Part shown: positions 1 to 8,255 of the stretch, one piece after another | How the letters are laid out: each line of letters opens with the position of its first letter | How positions within the stretch are numbered: position 1 is the first letter of the stretch | Origin: Candidatus Harpocratesius repetitus | GTDB taxonomy: Archaea > Asgardarchaeota > Lokiarchaeia > Sigyniarchaeales > Promethearchaeaceae | DNA: 64,000 nucleotides | Direction of reading: 5' to 3' | Assembly (NCBI GenBank): GCA_021498095.1 | Contig: JAIZWK010000001.1 | Coordinates: 558,001 to 622,000 of the forward strand | Notes under the pieces: generated by a model | What the model was told of the DNA's origin: nothing | The model's database searches: none | The model's input: only the letters and a program-made list of their open reading frames with translations | Translations under genes and position numbers: made by a program

Positions 1-1851
1 AAAAATCGCTATAAGTTTGGACTAAAAATTATGGATCCAGCATGTGGAACTGGTGTATTTTTAATAGAAATTATAAAAGAAATAATCAACAAATCAGATC
101 GTTCAAAGAAAGATAAATTAAGTGCTCTTAAACAAATCTATGGATTTGATATTAATCCTATTGCATGTCTTTTTGCCAAATTGAATTTTCTACTAACTCT
201 TCACTTTCATGGGATAGAATATCCAATTAATGAACTTCATATTTATAATGAAAGCGTACTGTTTTGGAAAAACAAGTTCTTTCCAATATCTATGATACAA
301 AAGAAGTTTGACTTAATAATTGGTAATCCTGCTTGGATCACAGTGAAGAGTATGCAGGATTTAGAATATAAGGAGCAAATAAAAAACCTTGCGAAAATAC
401 TGGAATTAAAACCAACTACTCATCAAATACCTAATATTGAAATCAGTGCACTTTTCTTTTACCAATGTCGAGATTATTTGGTAGTTAAAGGTAAAATAGG
501 ATTTATTGTAAGTAAGGCTTTTATTAATGGAAGCAATCATGCATTAACGCGGAAATTTACGGATTTTGATGAAATTTCAATTTGGACTTTTGATAAAAAT
601 TTATTTCCTATATCAAATATATGCTTATTTGCAAGATATAATCCTCCTTTGAGAAGAACCGAAGAAGAATTAAAAGAATTACAAATTGAAGAAATTCAGT
701 TTCAAATTGAAAAAATAGGACAAAGCTTAAGAATTAAACAATTAAATCGTATTTTCTTGGTTCCGTACAGAATTGAAAAGCATAAAAACCAGCTGCTGGT
801 TACTAAATTAATAGGATTAAAAGAAAAAAAGGCATTAACAGAGCTACTCCCTCACGGAATAAATCAATATAAGAATTCATGCTATCGTGGAGCAGATATT
901 TTTCCCCGTGCTTTACTTTCTGTCTTTCCAAAACAAAGTTCTTCTGGTAGGATATTTATTCAACCTATAACAAATGAGTCTAAATTGACTTGGGATTTCG
1001 ATCTTGAAAAAAAATTGGAAGAATTCCCCGAAATAATTAAAAAGGGAAAAATTTTCATGGATTCTTCTTATATTTTTCCTGTTTTGAAAAGTAAACACTT
1101 GGTCCCCTTTACATATCTTTACTGGGATTATGCTTTTATTCCCATCCAGGAAAATAAAAAGACGGGCGGGTATGCTCGTATCTCAGAATCAGAAACATTA
1201 GCTTGGCGCTATTATCAAGTCTTAGAACAAATTTTCCAACAAAATTTCAAAACAGGTGCATCTATTCGGACTTTATGGGAAAGAATGAACTATCATAATA
1301 ATTTAATCCAACCTAGGCATCGAAGTCCGTATAAAGTTGTTTATCAACGGAGTGGATCATATGTAAAGGCTTGTATTATTAAGGAACCAAAAGTTATTGT
1401 CGATACAACTAACTATTTTCTTGCTTTCTCAAATTTAGATGAAGCATATTATGTATTAGGCTTCTTAAATGCTCCAGATTTAACTAAAGCTATTCAAATC
1501 GAAAAATCTGCGCGTGATATTCACAAGCTTCCCTTTACATTCTATTTACCCAAATTTGATCCAGACGACCAAAACCATCAAAATCTTATAAAACAAGCCC
1601 AGATCATGGAGAAAAAAGCTAAACAAATCGCCTTATCTGCAGTTAAATCCTTTTTAAATAAAAATCAAGCAGAACTGAAAATTACAGAATTCTATAATGT
1701 ACCCGTTTTAAAGACAATTAAAGCGCGCCAAATTCAATCCCAAATCTATAATTCCTTAGGTTGGAATCCAAAAAAAGATAGCATTTCTGAAGATTTTGAA
1801 AAGTTGAATCATCTTGTTCGGTTAGTTGTTTCTGAAAATAAGAATAGTTGA
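1..1851 (+). CDS. N6-adenine DNA methyltransferase, type IIG-like (5' end outside window)
   Basis: This gene methylates adenine in DNA using S-adenosylmethionine and is probably part of a restriction-modification or defence system. The frame is open to the first base of the window, and the codons before the first ATG (position 31) read FGLKI, the usual lead-in to motif I, so the true start lies outside. Motif I (DPACGTG) binds SAM. Motif IV reads NPAW instead of the common NPPY/W, in the context LIIGNPAW. The C-terminal half contains the kind of sequence (QRSGSYVKACII, then IEKSARDIHKLPF) seen in target-recognition regions of single-chain type IIG enzymes. No nuclease motif is visible in the part present; one could lie upstream. 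The methyltransferase call is firm. The type IIG label is inference. Confidence 0.85.
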   Translation, partial: KNRYKFGLKIMDPACGTGVFLIEIIKEIINKSDRSKKDKLSALKQIYGFDINPIACLFAKLNFLLTLHFHGIEYPINELHIYNESVLFWKNKFFPISMIQKKFDLIIGNPAWITVKSMQDLEYKEQIKNLAKILELKPTTHQIPNIEISALFFYQCRDYLVVKGKIGFIVSKAFINGSNHALTRKFTDFDEISIWTFDKNLFPISNICLFARYNPPLRRTEEELKELQIEEIQFQIEKIGQSLRIKQLNRIFLVPYRIEKHKNQLLVTKLIGLKEKKALTELLPHGINQYKNSCYRGADIFPRALLSVFPKQSSSGRIFIQPITNESKLTWDFDLEKKLEEFPEIIKKGKIFMDSSYIFPVLKSKHLVPFTYLYWDYAFIPIQENKKTGGYARISESETLAWRYYQVLEQIFQQNFKTGASIRTLWERMNYHNNLIQPRHRSPYKVVYQRSGSYVKACIIKEPKVIVDTTNYFLAFSNLDEAYYVLGFLNAPDLTKAIQIEKSARDIHKLPFTFYLPKFDPDDQNHQNLIKQAQIMEKKAKQIALSAVKSFLNKNQAELKITEFYNVPVLKTIKARQIQSQIYNSLGWNPKKDSISEDFEKLNHLVRLVVSENKNS

Positions 1852-1890
1852 AAGCAAATACAAGATAAGAAATATCAACGATATTATTTT

Positions 1891-2022
1891 TTAAAGCTTT
1901 TCTTCCATATAGGGATCCAGCCATTTAATTGCTAACCAATAAAGAGGAAGTAAAGAAAGTTCAACAAAAATTGAGATGATGAAAGGATACTTTTTTACAT
2001 TCAGTAAAATCCGAACTTCCAT
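1891..2022 (-). CDS. possible small membrane protein, 43 aa
   Basis: This is a short minus-strand frame (start MEVRILLNVKKYPF, end DPYMEEKL) between the methyltransferase and the next plus-strand gene. Its centre (FIISIFVELSLLPLYWLAI) would make one membrane helix, with a basic N-terminus and charged C-terminus. I do not recognise it. It could be a chance open frame in AT-rich DNA; its clean hydrophobic profile is the only support. Confidence 0.3.
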   Translation of the reverse strand: MEVRILLNVKKYPFIISIFVELSLLPLYWLAIKWLDPYMEEKL

Positions 2023-2103
2023 TTATCCCTTTAAATTACAAGGATTTCTTTAGAAAACAAGATTTAATTAATTTAATTAACATATTTTTAAAAAGAAGAA
2101 AGA

Positions 2104-2619
2104 ATGACGCTTTCAAAAAAAAGTAGGACATTAGTTATTATAGGAATAATAATTACAGTTCTTGGAGGAACTGGAACCTTTGGCGGCTTGTATTATCGAG
2201 CAGTTAACCAAATTGAAGTGGATGTAGAACATATTTATATTACGAATTATAGTATAGGAGGAACTCTACTAAATCCAACAATGGATGTAAGCTTAGAAAT
2301 TAATGCTTTAATCTCTAATCCAACTAATATTGCTGTTGAAGTAGAGTATGCCCAATTTGAGATATATCTTGATGGATTATACTCAGGAGATGGTCAGACA
2401 TCTTCATTTACAGCCACAAAGACCCCTTCTCCTATGAAAATAAATACTTTCTTAGATGATATTGGTGGTTCCCAATATTTACTCTTAGCTGATCTCATTT
2501 TATTGGGGAATTCAAAAGTTGCTACAATTCGAATAACAAACGTGAAAGTTATGGGGATAATTGTTGAAATCAACCAAGATATTAATGTTACAATCACACA
2601 AGAAGACTTTCTTTTTTAA
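2104..2619 (+). CDS. membrane-anchored LEA14/WHy-like beta-sandwich protein
   Basis: This 171-residue protein has one N-terminal membrane segment (about residues 9-30, with IIGIIITVLGGTGTFGG), followed by an extracellular-type beta-rich domain. The domain includes LEINALISNPTNIAVEVEYA and FEIYLDGLYSGDG, the pattern of the LEA14/WHy family, where an N-P-N-like turn precedes strands. Such domains are common in archaeal surface-anchored proteins of unknown role. A purine-rich stretch (AAGAAGAAAGA) sits directly before the ATG. It stands alone, convergent with the regulator at 2644-3783. The fold assignment is moderate and no function is known. Confidence 0.55.
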   Translation: MTLSKKSRTLVIIGIIITVLGGTGTFGGLYYRAVNQIEVDVEHIYITNYSIGGTLLNPTMDVSLEINALISNPTNIAVEVEYAQFEIYLDGLYSGDGQTSSFTATKTPSPMKINTFLDDIGGSQYLLLADLILLGNSKVATIRITNVKVMGIIVEINQDINVTITQEDFLF

Positions 2620-2643
2620 TTTTCAAAAGAAGGTATACTATAG

Positions 2644-3783
2644 TTATTTTTCTTCATTTATTTTTCTTAAGACATCATGAACAATGAAATCCGTTGATTG
2701 ATTCCATTCATGAACCTCCTCATTAAATCCATCTGGATCAAAGCTAAAAACTTCTGCTTTTGGATAATCAACATAAACAAAATGAAGTTCATATAATTTC
2801 TCCTGTAAAATATGAAGTAAATCAGAAAGTTGATGAGTTGGTAGATGAAGGTACCAGTAAAGGGTAAATTTTTCATAATTAAAAACAGAATAAAATGGAA
2901 CGGGATGTAAAATTGTTCGGTGATGGATTCGCTTTAATTCTTCTTCAGGACCGTATCCCCAGATTAAAACAGTATTAACAATATCAAATAATTTTGGATC
3001 AATCTGAACTTTATAACCACTTATGACTTCTGTTTCGAGTTTTTTTCTTCTCCGACTTAAAGTAGAATCATTTATATCATAATTTTGTTCACGAAGCTGT
3101 TCTTTAAGTTTTGTATTAGGACGGCGCGCATTCACAACAAGTTTATTTAAAAGAGCAATGTCCCTTCTTTGAATCCATGATTTAACATTGAATTTTTGGT
3201 TTTTAATTGAAATATTACTAAAATCTTCTGTAATTGAAATTTGAAACCATTTTTTCCATTCGAAATTCCAAGAATAATTTTCAGGACTCCAATATCTTAA
3301 ATCAAATGGTGTAATATTGAAGGGTTTAGAAAAGTGTAAAAAGGAAAAGCTTTCAATTTTATTTTGAAATTTTAATTCACGAAATAAAAGTTCAAGATTA
3401 TTTCCTGATCCTATAGGACTACGAAATTGAAAATAAATGCCAGTAATTTTTCCGTAAATTCGTGCAAAATAGTATATATATGGATGAGTTCTCCCCATTT
3501 TCTCTAAATAGTGCAAATTTGGAAGAGAATTAACTTCTGAAAAAATATCATAAGTAGTTAATCCTAAATTTCTTAAATTAGGAATTGCAGATACCCAAAA
3601 TGCAGGTTGTAATTTTTGAACTATATCATATACTGTAGTTTTTGGTATTTGAGTAAGTTCTGCCAATTCTTCATATGTTGCAAATGGTCTACGATGAATA
3701 TGAAGAAGAATTTGGATATCTTTGAACGTGATGTCGTCAAGTGAAATATTTTTTGTAATTTTGATCCCTCTAAATTGACTCAT
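2644..3783 (-). CDS. archaeal transcription regulator with two winged-helix/HTH segments (Lrp/AsnC-like)
   Basis: This is a 379-residue soluble protein. Residues about 17-60 form one HTH (DIQILLHIHRRPFATYEELA, then IPKTTVYDIVQKLQ). A second HTH lies at about 205-260 (RRDIALLNKLVVNARRPNTK, then DSTLSRRRKKLE). The layout resembles large archaeal Lrp/AsnC-type regulators with duplicated DNA-binding parts and sensor-like regions between and after them. The ligand is unknown. The gene is convergent with the LEA14-like gene, and no operon partner is evident. DNA binding is a reasonable inference; the exact family is uncertain. Confidence 0.6.
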   Translation of the reverse strand: MSQFRGIKITKNISLDDITFKDIQILLHIHRRPFATYEELAELTQIPKTTVYDIVQKLQPAFWVSAIPNLRNLGLTTYDIFSEVNSLPNLHYLEKMGRTHPYIYYFARIYGKITGIYFQFRSPIGSGNNLELLFRELKFQNKIESFSFLHFSKPFNITPFDLRYWSPENYSWNFEWKKWFQISITEDFSNISIKNQKFNVKSWIQRRDIALLNKLVVNARRPNTKLKEQLREQNYDINDSTLSRRRKKLETEVISGYKVQIDPKLFDIVNTVLIWGYGPEEELKRIHHRTILHPVPFYSVFNYEKFTLYWYLHLPTHQLSDLLHILQEKLYELHFVYVDYPKAEVFSFDPDGFNEEVHEWNQSTDFIVHDVLRKINEEK

Positions 3784-3875
3784 AAAAAAAAAGGATTTTG
3801 AGTAATATAAAAATTATTGATGCAAAATAACTGGGTTCTCTATGGAAATTTGTGGAATAGAATAATTAACTCGAA

Positions 3876-4109
3876 TTATCCAGGAGTTCCTCCTCCGCCC
3901 CCAGCTTCCTTCTCCAACAATGAGAAATCAGAAACGAATGATTGAATTCGCATCCAAATCTCGCCTATTTTCCCACTTATGTCAAGATTTGAGAAGACTT
4001 GGGAGAAAACAGAGTAGTCAATTGCGGTGATAACAAAACCTACGAATACACCGACTAAAGCAATAGAGAAAAAGATTATCGTCCATTTTTTAATTGTTTG
4101 TCCATTCAT
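3876..4109 (-). CDS. small single-span membrane protein with glycine-rich tail
   Basis: The protein begins MNGQTIKKWTIIFF and has one membrane helix (about residues 9-29), an amphipathic stretch (SGKIGEIWMRIQSFVSDF) and an unusual end, GGGGGTPG. I chose the ATG at 4109 over longer in-frame starts. A TATA-like box (4148-4155) lies within the longer reading and would place transcription start near 4125, and a GAGGGTGA ribosome-binding sequence sits just upstream of 4109. That sequence is embedded in a palindrome (4111-4127). Function unknown. Confidence 0.55.
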   Translation of the reverse strand: MNGQTIKKWTIIFFSIALVGVFVGFVITAIDYSVFSQVFSNLDISGKIGEIWMRIQSFVSDFSLLEKEAGGGGGTPG

Positions 4110-4110
4110 G

Positions 4111-4127
4111 ATGAGGGTCACCCTCAT
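4111..4127 (-). promoter_or_regulatory. 17-nt palindrome covering the ribosome-binding sequence
   Basis: ATGAGGGTSACCCTCAT is a perfect inverted repeat directly upstream of the start codon at 4109. In the transcript it would fold into a 7-bp stem with a UGA loop that buries GAGGG. As DNA it overlaps the expected transcription start and could be an operator. Confidence 0.5.
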
Positions 4128-4147
4128 TTTATTTGAGAAGAAATGAG

Positions 4148-4155
4148 TATATAAA
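4148..4155 (-). promoter_or_regulatory. TATA box of the small membrane protein gene
   Basis: On the minus strand the sequence reads GGTTTATATAC, a good archaeal TATA box. It is placed to start transcription about 15 nt before the ATG at 4109. Confidence 0.5.
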
Positions 4156-4159
4156 CCTT

Positions 4160-4720
4160 GCGAAAAAATTCGATTATTTATAAAGAGATTCACATTTTAT
4201 TTCTTAGACGATCTCAGAAAATTTAGATGATTTTCTAATTTGCATTTAAAATTATGATGATTCTTTTTAGATATTATATTTTCTTCTTTTTTTTTTAATT
4301 TATTTTTAAAAAATAATTTTCTTTTGATTATTATCCTTTGATTTCTTAGATTTTAAGTAACTGAAAATTGGTAGGTTATTCGGAATATTTTTTATATAAA
4401 TTGGATTTCCAAATTTTTTTATAGGAATATTAATATTGTATATTCGACAATAAACGGAAAAATGGTTTTTTTATCTTGAAAGATCTATGGAACAAGAAAA
4501 AGGAGAAAAGGAATTTGCTGGCAGGGTTAAAAGAGGAGCACTGTTTGGAAACAAAAGAAGAAGGAAAACCACATTTGCTTAATTCGAATCATTTTATGCA
4601 AAAAATTACTATTCCAAAATATTTTCCTTAAAGGAAACAAAAATGGATCTTTTTACTGTTTAAACATTTTTAAAGAAGAATTTTCGGTTATATCCTAAAA
4701 AACACCAGGAATAATATAAA
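4160..4720. other. AT-rich intergenic region, no supported gene
   Basis: This stretch separates the divergent small membrane protein and histidine kinase genes. It is very AT-rich with several poly-T tracts. It contains one 31-codon plus-strand frame (4487-4582, rich in Lys and Arg) that I cannot support as a gene. Promoters for both flanking genes must lie here. No tRNA-like fold was seen. Confidence 0.4.
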
Positions 4721-5791
4721 ATGGCAATGTTAAAGATGCAAAACTCATATAATGTGAACACTCTACAAGAATCAAGCAAAATGGCAGATTATAAATGGAA
4801 GATCCCTATTATTTTAAACTTAATTTTAGGTTTAATTCTATTACTTCTCTTTATTTTACTTTCTAATACAGATATCCATAATAAAAGAGAATTTCTTTTT
4901 ACTTTTGCTGGGTGCATCTTTCTTCTAGCGAATAATATATACTATCTTTTTATCATATCAAAAGAAAAAACTAATTTGATAATAAATATTGAAAATAATA
5001 TTCCAAAAATGGATGAGAAAGATTTTAGCGAATTAACTAGAGGAATTGCACATGATTTTAACAATATTCTTACAACTCTTTCAGGAATACTCTCAATTTC
5101 GCTGATAGATATTCAAGAAAAATCTAAGGTTGATCTTATTCCAATTTTACAAGAGAATCTTGACATTGCTTTAAAAGCTACTCATAGAGCTACTGGATTA
5201 ACAAGACAATTACTAAGCTTCTCAAAAGGAGGCCAACCTATTCGAAAAAATGCATCTTTAGAAGAGATAATTCAAGATTCAACTAAATTCATATTAGCAG
5301 GTTCAAGCGTTGCGAATCACTTTAATATTTCTAGAAATATCCCACCTATTGATTTCGATCCTGACCAGATTAGTCAAGTTATCCAAAATTTAGTATTAAA
5401 TGCAAAACAGGCAATGAGTAATCATGGAAATTTGTATATTGAACTATCTTGCTATGAATCTGAAGATTCATTCTTTAAACATTATGGAAATATTAATTTA
5501 ATTAATTGGAAAGGAAATAATCAAAAAAATAACTCAAAAAAAATTCAAATAGAGTTTCCCTGTATTTGTTTTTCAATTCAAGATGATGGCCCAGGAATTG
5601 CTCCTGAAATCAGGGGAAAGATATTCCATATTAACGTAACAACAAAAAATGAAGGAAATGGTCTTGGATTGGTATCATCTTGTGAGATAATTAGAAAACA
5701 TCATGGAGAAATCGCATTTAGCACGAAACTAGGCATCGGAACCACATTTTTTGTGTTTTTACCTATTAATAGACATAACAATTCTTTATAA
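4721..5791 (+). CDS. orphan membrane histidine kinase
   Basis: This signal-transducing autokinase has two membrane helices (about residues 29-48 and 58-80), then an H-box with phospho-acceptor His111 (RGIAHDFNN), then an HATPase domain. The ATPase shows the N box (QVIQNLVLNAKQAM), G1 box (QDDGPGI) and G2 box (GNGLGL). The loop between the helices is very short, so sensing is probably by the membrane segments or a partner. No response regulator lies beside it, hence orphan. A second in-frame Met (residue 21) is an alternative start and keeps both helices. Confidence 0.85.
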   Translation: MAMLKMQNSYNVNTLQESSKMADYKWKIPIILNLILGLILLLLFILLSNTDIHNKREFLFTFAGCIFLLANNIYYLFIISKEKTNLIINIENNIPKMDEKDFSELTRGIAHDFNNILTTLSGILSISLIDIQEKSKVDLIPILQENLDIALKATHRATGLTRQLLSFSKGGQPIRKNASLEEIIQDSTKFILAGSSVANHFNISRNIPPIDFDPDQISQVIQNLVLNAKQAMSNHGNLYIELSCYESEDSFFKHYGNINLINWKGNNQKNNSKKIQIEFPCICFSIQDDGPGIAPEIRGKIFHINVTTKNEGNGLGLVSSCEIIRKHHGEIAFSTKLGIGTTFFVFLPINRHNNSL

Positions 5792-6098
5792 TTTGAATAT
5801 TCCAAAAAGACATAGACATATACAACCAAGATGACAAATAAAAATTAAAAATCAACGAGATCAAACATCCAATTAGACAAAATCCCCTTTCAAAGAGATC
5901 TCTTTTTTTGATTAAAAAATTTACAAGCAATTCGTTCAATCCAAAATAATCTTCAAATGCTGATAACCCAATCCTTGATATACAATACTCTTCATTTTGG
6001 GATTTTAAAGCATTTTGCAGGCATAATTCAGAATTTTCTAATCTTTTTTTTGAATTAAAATGTAGTTCACCAAGAAATCTTTTAGTAAATTTTTTCGC
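5792..6098. other. intergenic region between convergent genes, with palindrome followed by T-tract
   Basis: This region holds no supported gene. At 5892-5905 there is a perfect palindrome (AAAGAGATCTCTTT) followed by more T residues to 5909. It could help end transcription of the kinase gene, but without a loop it is a weak hairpin. Confidence 0.4.
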
Positions 6099-8180
6099 CT
6101 ATTTTGATATTTTCACCATATCAAGATCCATTTTAAGCAATTCTTGCAAAAATACATCAAAACATCCAACATTCCCAGAGAAATTAGCGAGTTCTTGCCT
6201 ATAAATATCATAAAATCGGTGATAAATAAAGGATAATACTTTTTTTGATTCATCAACTGTTGAATAAATCGAACAACGGCCTAAAATGAAAAATTCTTTA
6301 TCTGGTTCCAAATAAAAATCAAATCGGCTTTCTCCCATCTGAATACTCTGGATCTCTTTTTTAGTAAGTTCTTTACTAAAATTTTGAAGAGCTGAAAGAA
6401 ATCCACCTAAAAGAATAGAATCAAAAGAAAGTTCTGGTGCATATGTAAATAATTCGATCCCACTACTGCTGAATATCCATAAATCACGTAAAATACCCAA
6501 TTTTGATGTCTGTTCACTCCTTCTCGCCAATAATTGTTCCTTTAACCTTTCTTTTTGCCGAAGATAGTAATTTTTTTTTTCTACATCATCATTATAAATT
6601 ATAATTAAAAGATCCAAAATTTCTTCCATTTCCACAACGGGTTTATTTATTTTTTTATAATGATTAAGCGCAGTAATTAATTCTATTATAGCTTCTTGTT
6701 TTTGTTCCGAAAGAAGAAGATTTTTTCCTAATATAAGATGGAATTTTGCAATAGATAAGCGATCTAATAAAATAAAATTTGCTGTATCTTGCATGAAAAA
6801 CTGCAGTAAATTAACATTTTGTTCGAAATGTCCAAATTTTTCGTGAATTTGAACAATTTGAAGTAGAAATCTAATTTTATTAGAAAAATCATTCATATTT
6901 TCACAAGAATCGATGGTTTTTTCAAGATAATACACTTGTTCAGAATAATTATCATCAAAACTATAGATTTGCGAAATAAGTGGATAAATCATGATCAATT
7001 GGTTATAATCTTTTAGTTTTTCCCAGATTTCTGCAGCTTGGGCGAGATATTCAAGAGAATTTTTTAACTCTGAATTTTCGTGAATGTTTATTTGCTGCCA
7101 TTTTTCAATTCCTGCATTTTTAATGGAATCTATTGCGCGGTAATAATATTGCAATGCTAAATGATAATTAATTAACCCTTTTTGTTTAAGCATATTTTGA
7201 CTAAGATCTTGAATTTGATTAGAGTTGAAAAATTGATTTGATTTAATAAATTCCTCTATCGCTTTACTATAAAGATTCAATTTTGAATAACTTCTACCAA
7301 GGATGAAATGATATTGATAAAATGAGATATATTTAGCTTTTTTAAGTGAAATTGATTTTAGTTGTTTAATTGCTTTGGAATATTGAAAACTTGAATATAG
7401 AGAAAAGCCCAATAAAAATTGGCTTGTTTCGAGATACTTTTGGTGATTTAATTGCTTTGCAATAGGAATCAATTTCTGAAATATGTTTACCGCTGCATTA
7501 TATTTCTTTTCTTTAATTATCATTGTCCCCTTAAGATAAAGTGCTTCCATGTAAAGCTTTTCATGATTTTCCATGCTAAACTTTTCAAGAGGTTTTTGAA
7601 GTAATCTGTACGCATATTTGAAATTTCTATTTTGAAACTCTACAAGAGCTTTTTTAAAATCCTCGACAGCGACAGAAAAAGAATAATTTGAATCAATTTG
7701 CACTTCTGATTCCAGTGATTCTTCTAGGGATTGGTAAACTTTTAAGAATTTTGGGATAATCTCATCAGATGAAATGATGTCTTGAAATTTATCAATTCCT
7801 TTAAGCGTGATTTGTAAAGCAAATTGCTCTATAATTTCGTCATATTCCGGAAGAAGATGTTCTGAGTATTCATCGGGAAAAACAACAGCAATACAAAATG
7901 GCTGCCAATTCATTGAAAATGATTCTTGCTTTGTGTGAATAAGTACTCTTCCCCTTATTTCATATAAATTAAAGGGAATTGAAATGTTAAAAGAAGAGAA
8001 ATCGCTCCAAAATTTCTCTAATAATAGTGATTTTGCATTTAGAAATATTTGGCGAGTAATTATATTTGGATTTCCAAAATTCCATGGGTTTGGTTCTAGT
8101 AAATCGATTTTAGGACCTTCATTTTCATCCCAATGAGCAAAAATCACTCCAAGATGAGCCTTTTGTGAGATTTCTGTCAA
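6099..8180 (-). CDS. longin-like / TPR / longin-like protein (Asgard type)
   Basis: This 693-residue protein has three parts. Residues about 8-130 begin LGVIFAHWDENEGPKI, a hydrophobic strand followed by a '(D/E)xxGPxI' turn as in longin/roadblock-like domains. Residues about 165-540 are helical TPR-type repeats (AYRLLQKPLEKF, YNAAVNIFQKLI, YSKAIKQL). Residues about 560-693 form a second longin/roadblock-like domain (LWIFSSSGIELFTY, GGFLSALQNFSKEL, FFILGRCS). Such domains in eukaryotes and MglB-type proteins bind or regulate small GTPases. The start is a TTG with AGGAG 9 nt upstream. It lies just downstream of the gelsolin-like gene (8256-11000), probably in one operon. It is clearly paralogous to the protein at 32666-34360, which shares IELF, GGF.SALQ, ILGR and ENFSGNV-like signatures. 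Its biological role is inferred. Confidence 0.6.
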   Translation of the reverse strand: MTEISQKAHLGVIFAHWDENEGPKIDLLEPNPWNFGNPNIITRQIFLNAKSLLLEKFWSDFSSFNISIPFNLYEIRGRVLIHTKQESFSMNWQPFCIAVVFPDEYSEHLLPEYDEIIEQFALQITLKGIDKFQDIISSDEIIPKFLKVYQSLEESLESEVQIDSNYSFSVAVEDFKKALVEFQNRNFKYAYRLLQKPLEKFSMENHEKLYMEALYLKGTMIIKEKKYNAAVNIFQKLIPIAKQLNHQKYLETSQFLLGFSLYSSFQYSKAIKQLKSISLKKAKYISFYQYHFILGRSYSKLNLYSKAIEEFIKSNQFFNSNQIQDLSQNMLKQKGLINYHLALQYYYRAIDSIKNAGIEKWQQINIHENSELKNSLEYLAQAAEIWEKLKDYNQLIMIYPLISQIYSFDDNYSEQVYYLEKTIDSCENMNDFSNKIRFLLQIVQIHEKFGHFEQNVNLLQFFMQDTANFILLDRLSIAKFHLILGKNLLLSEQKQEAIIELITALNHYKKINKPVVEMEEILDLLIIIYNDDVEKKNYYLRQKERLKEQLLARRSEQTSKLGILRDLWIFSSSGIELFTYAPELSFDSILLGGFLSALQNFSKELTKKEIQSIQMGESRFDFYLEPDKEFFILGRCSIYSTVDESKKVLSFIYHRFYDIYRQELANFSGNVGCFDVFLQELLKMDLDMVKISK

Positions 8181-8255
8181 ATCAATGAACTCCTTTTAGT
8201 TAAGAAAAAAAAGACTAATAAAATAATTTGTTTTTAAAAAAGATTTAATCTTTAA

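Noticed and set aside
1..1851. Complete restriction-modification system
   Set aside because: Only the methyltransferase part is visible, and its N-terminus lies outside the window; the following genes are not nucleases.
4487..4582. 31-codon basic frame
   Set aside because: It is short, with no ribosome-binding sequence and no recognisable pattern; probably chance in purine-rich DNA.
4721..5791. Complete two-component system
   Set aside because: No response-regulator receiver domain is encoded on either side of the kinase.
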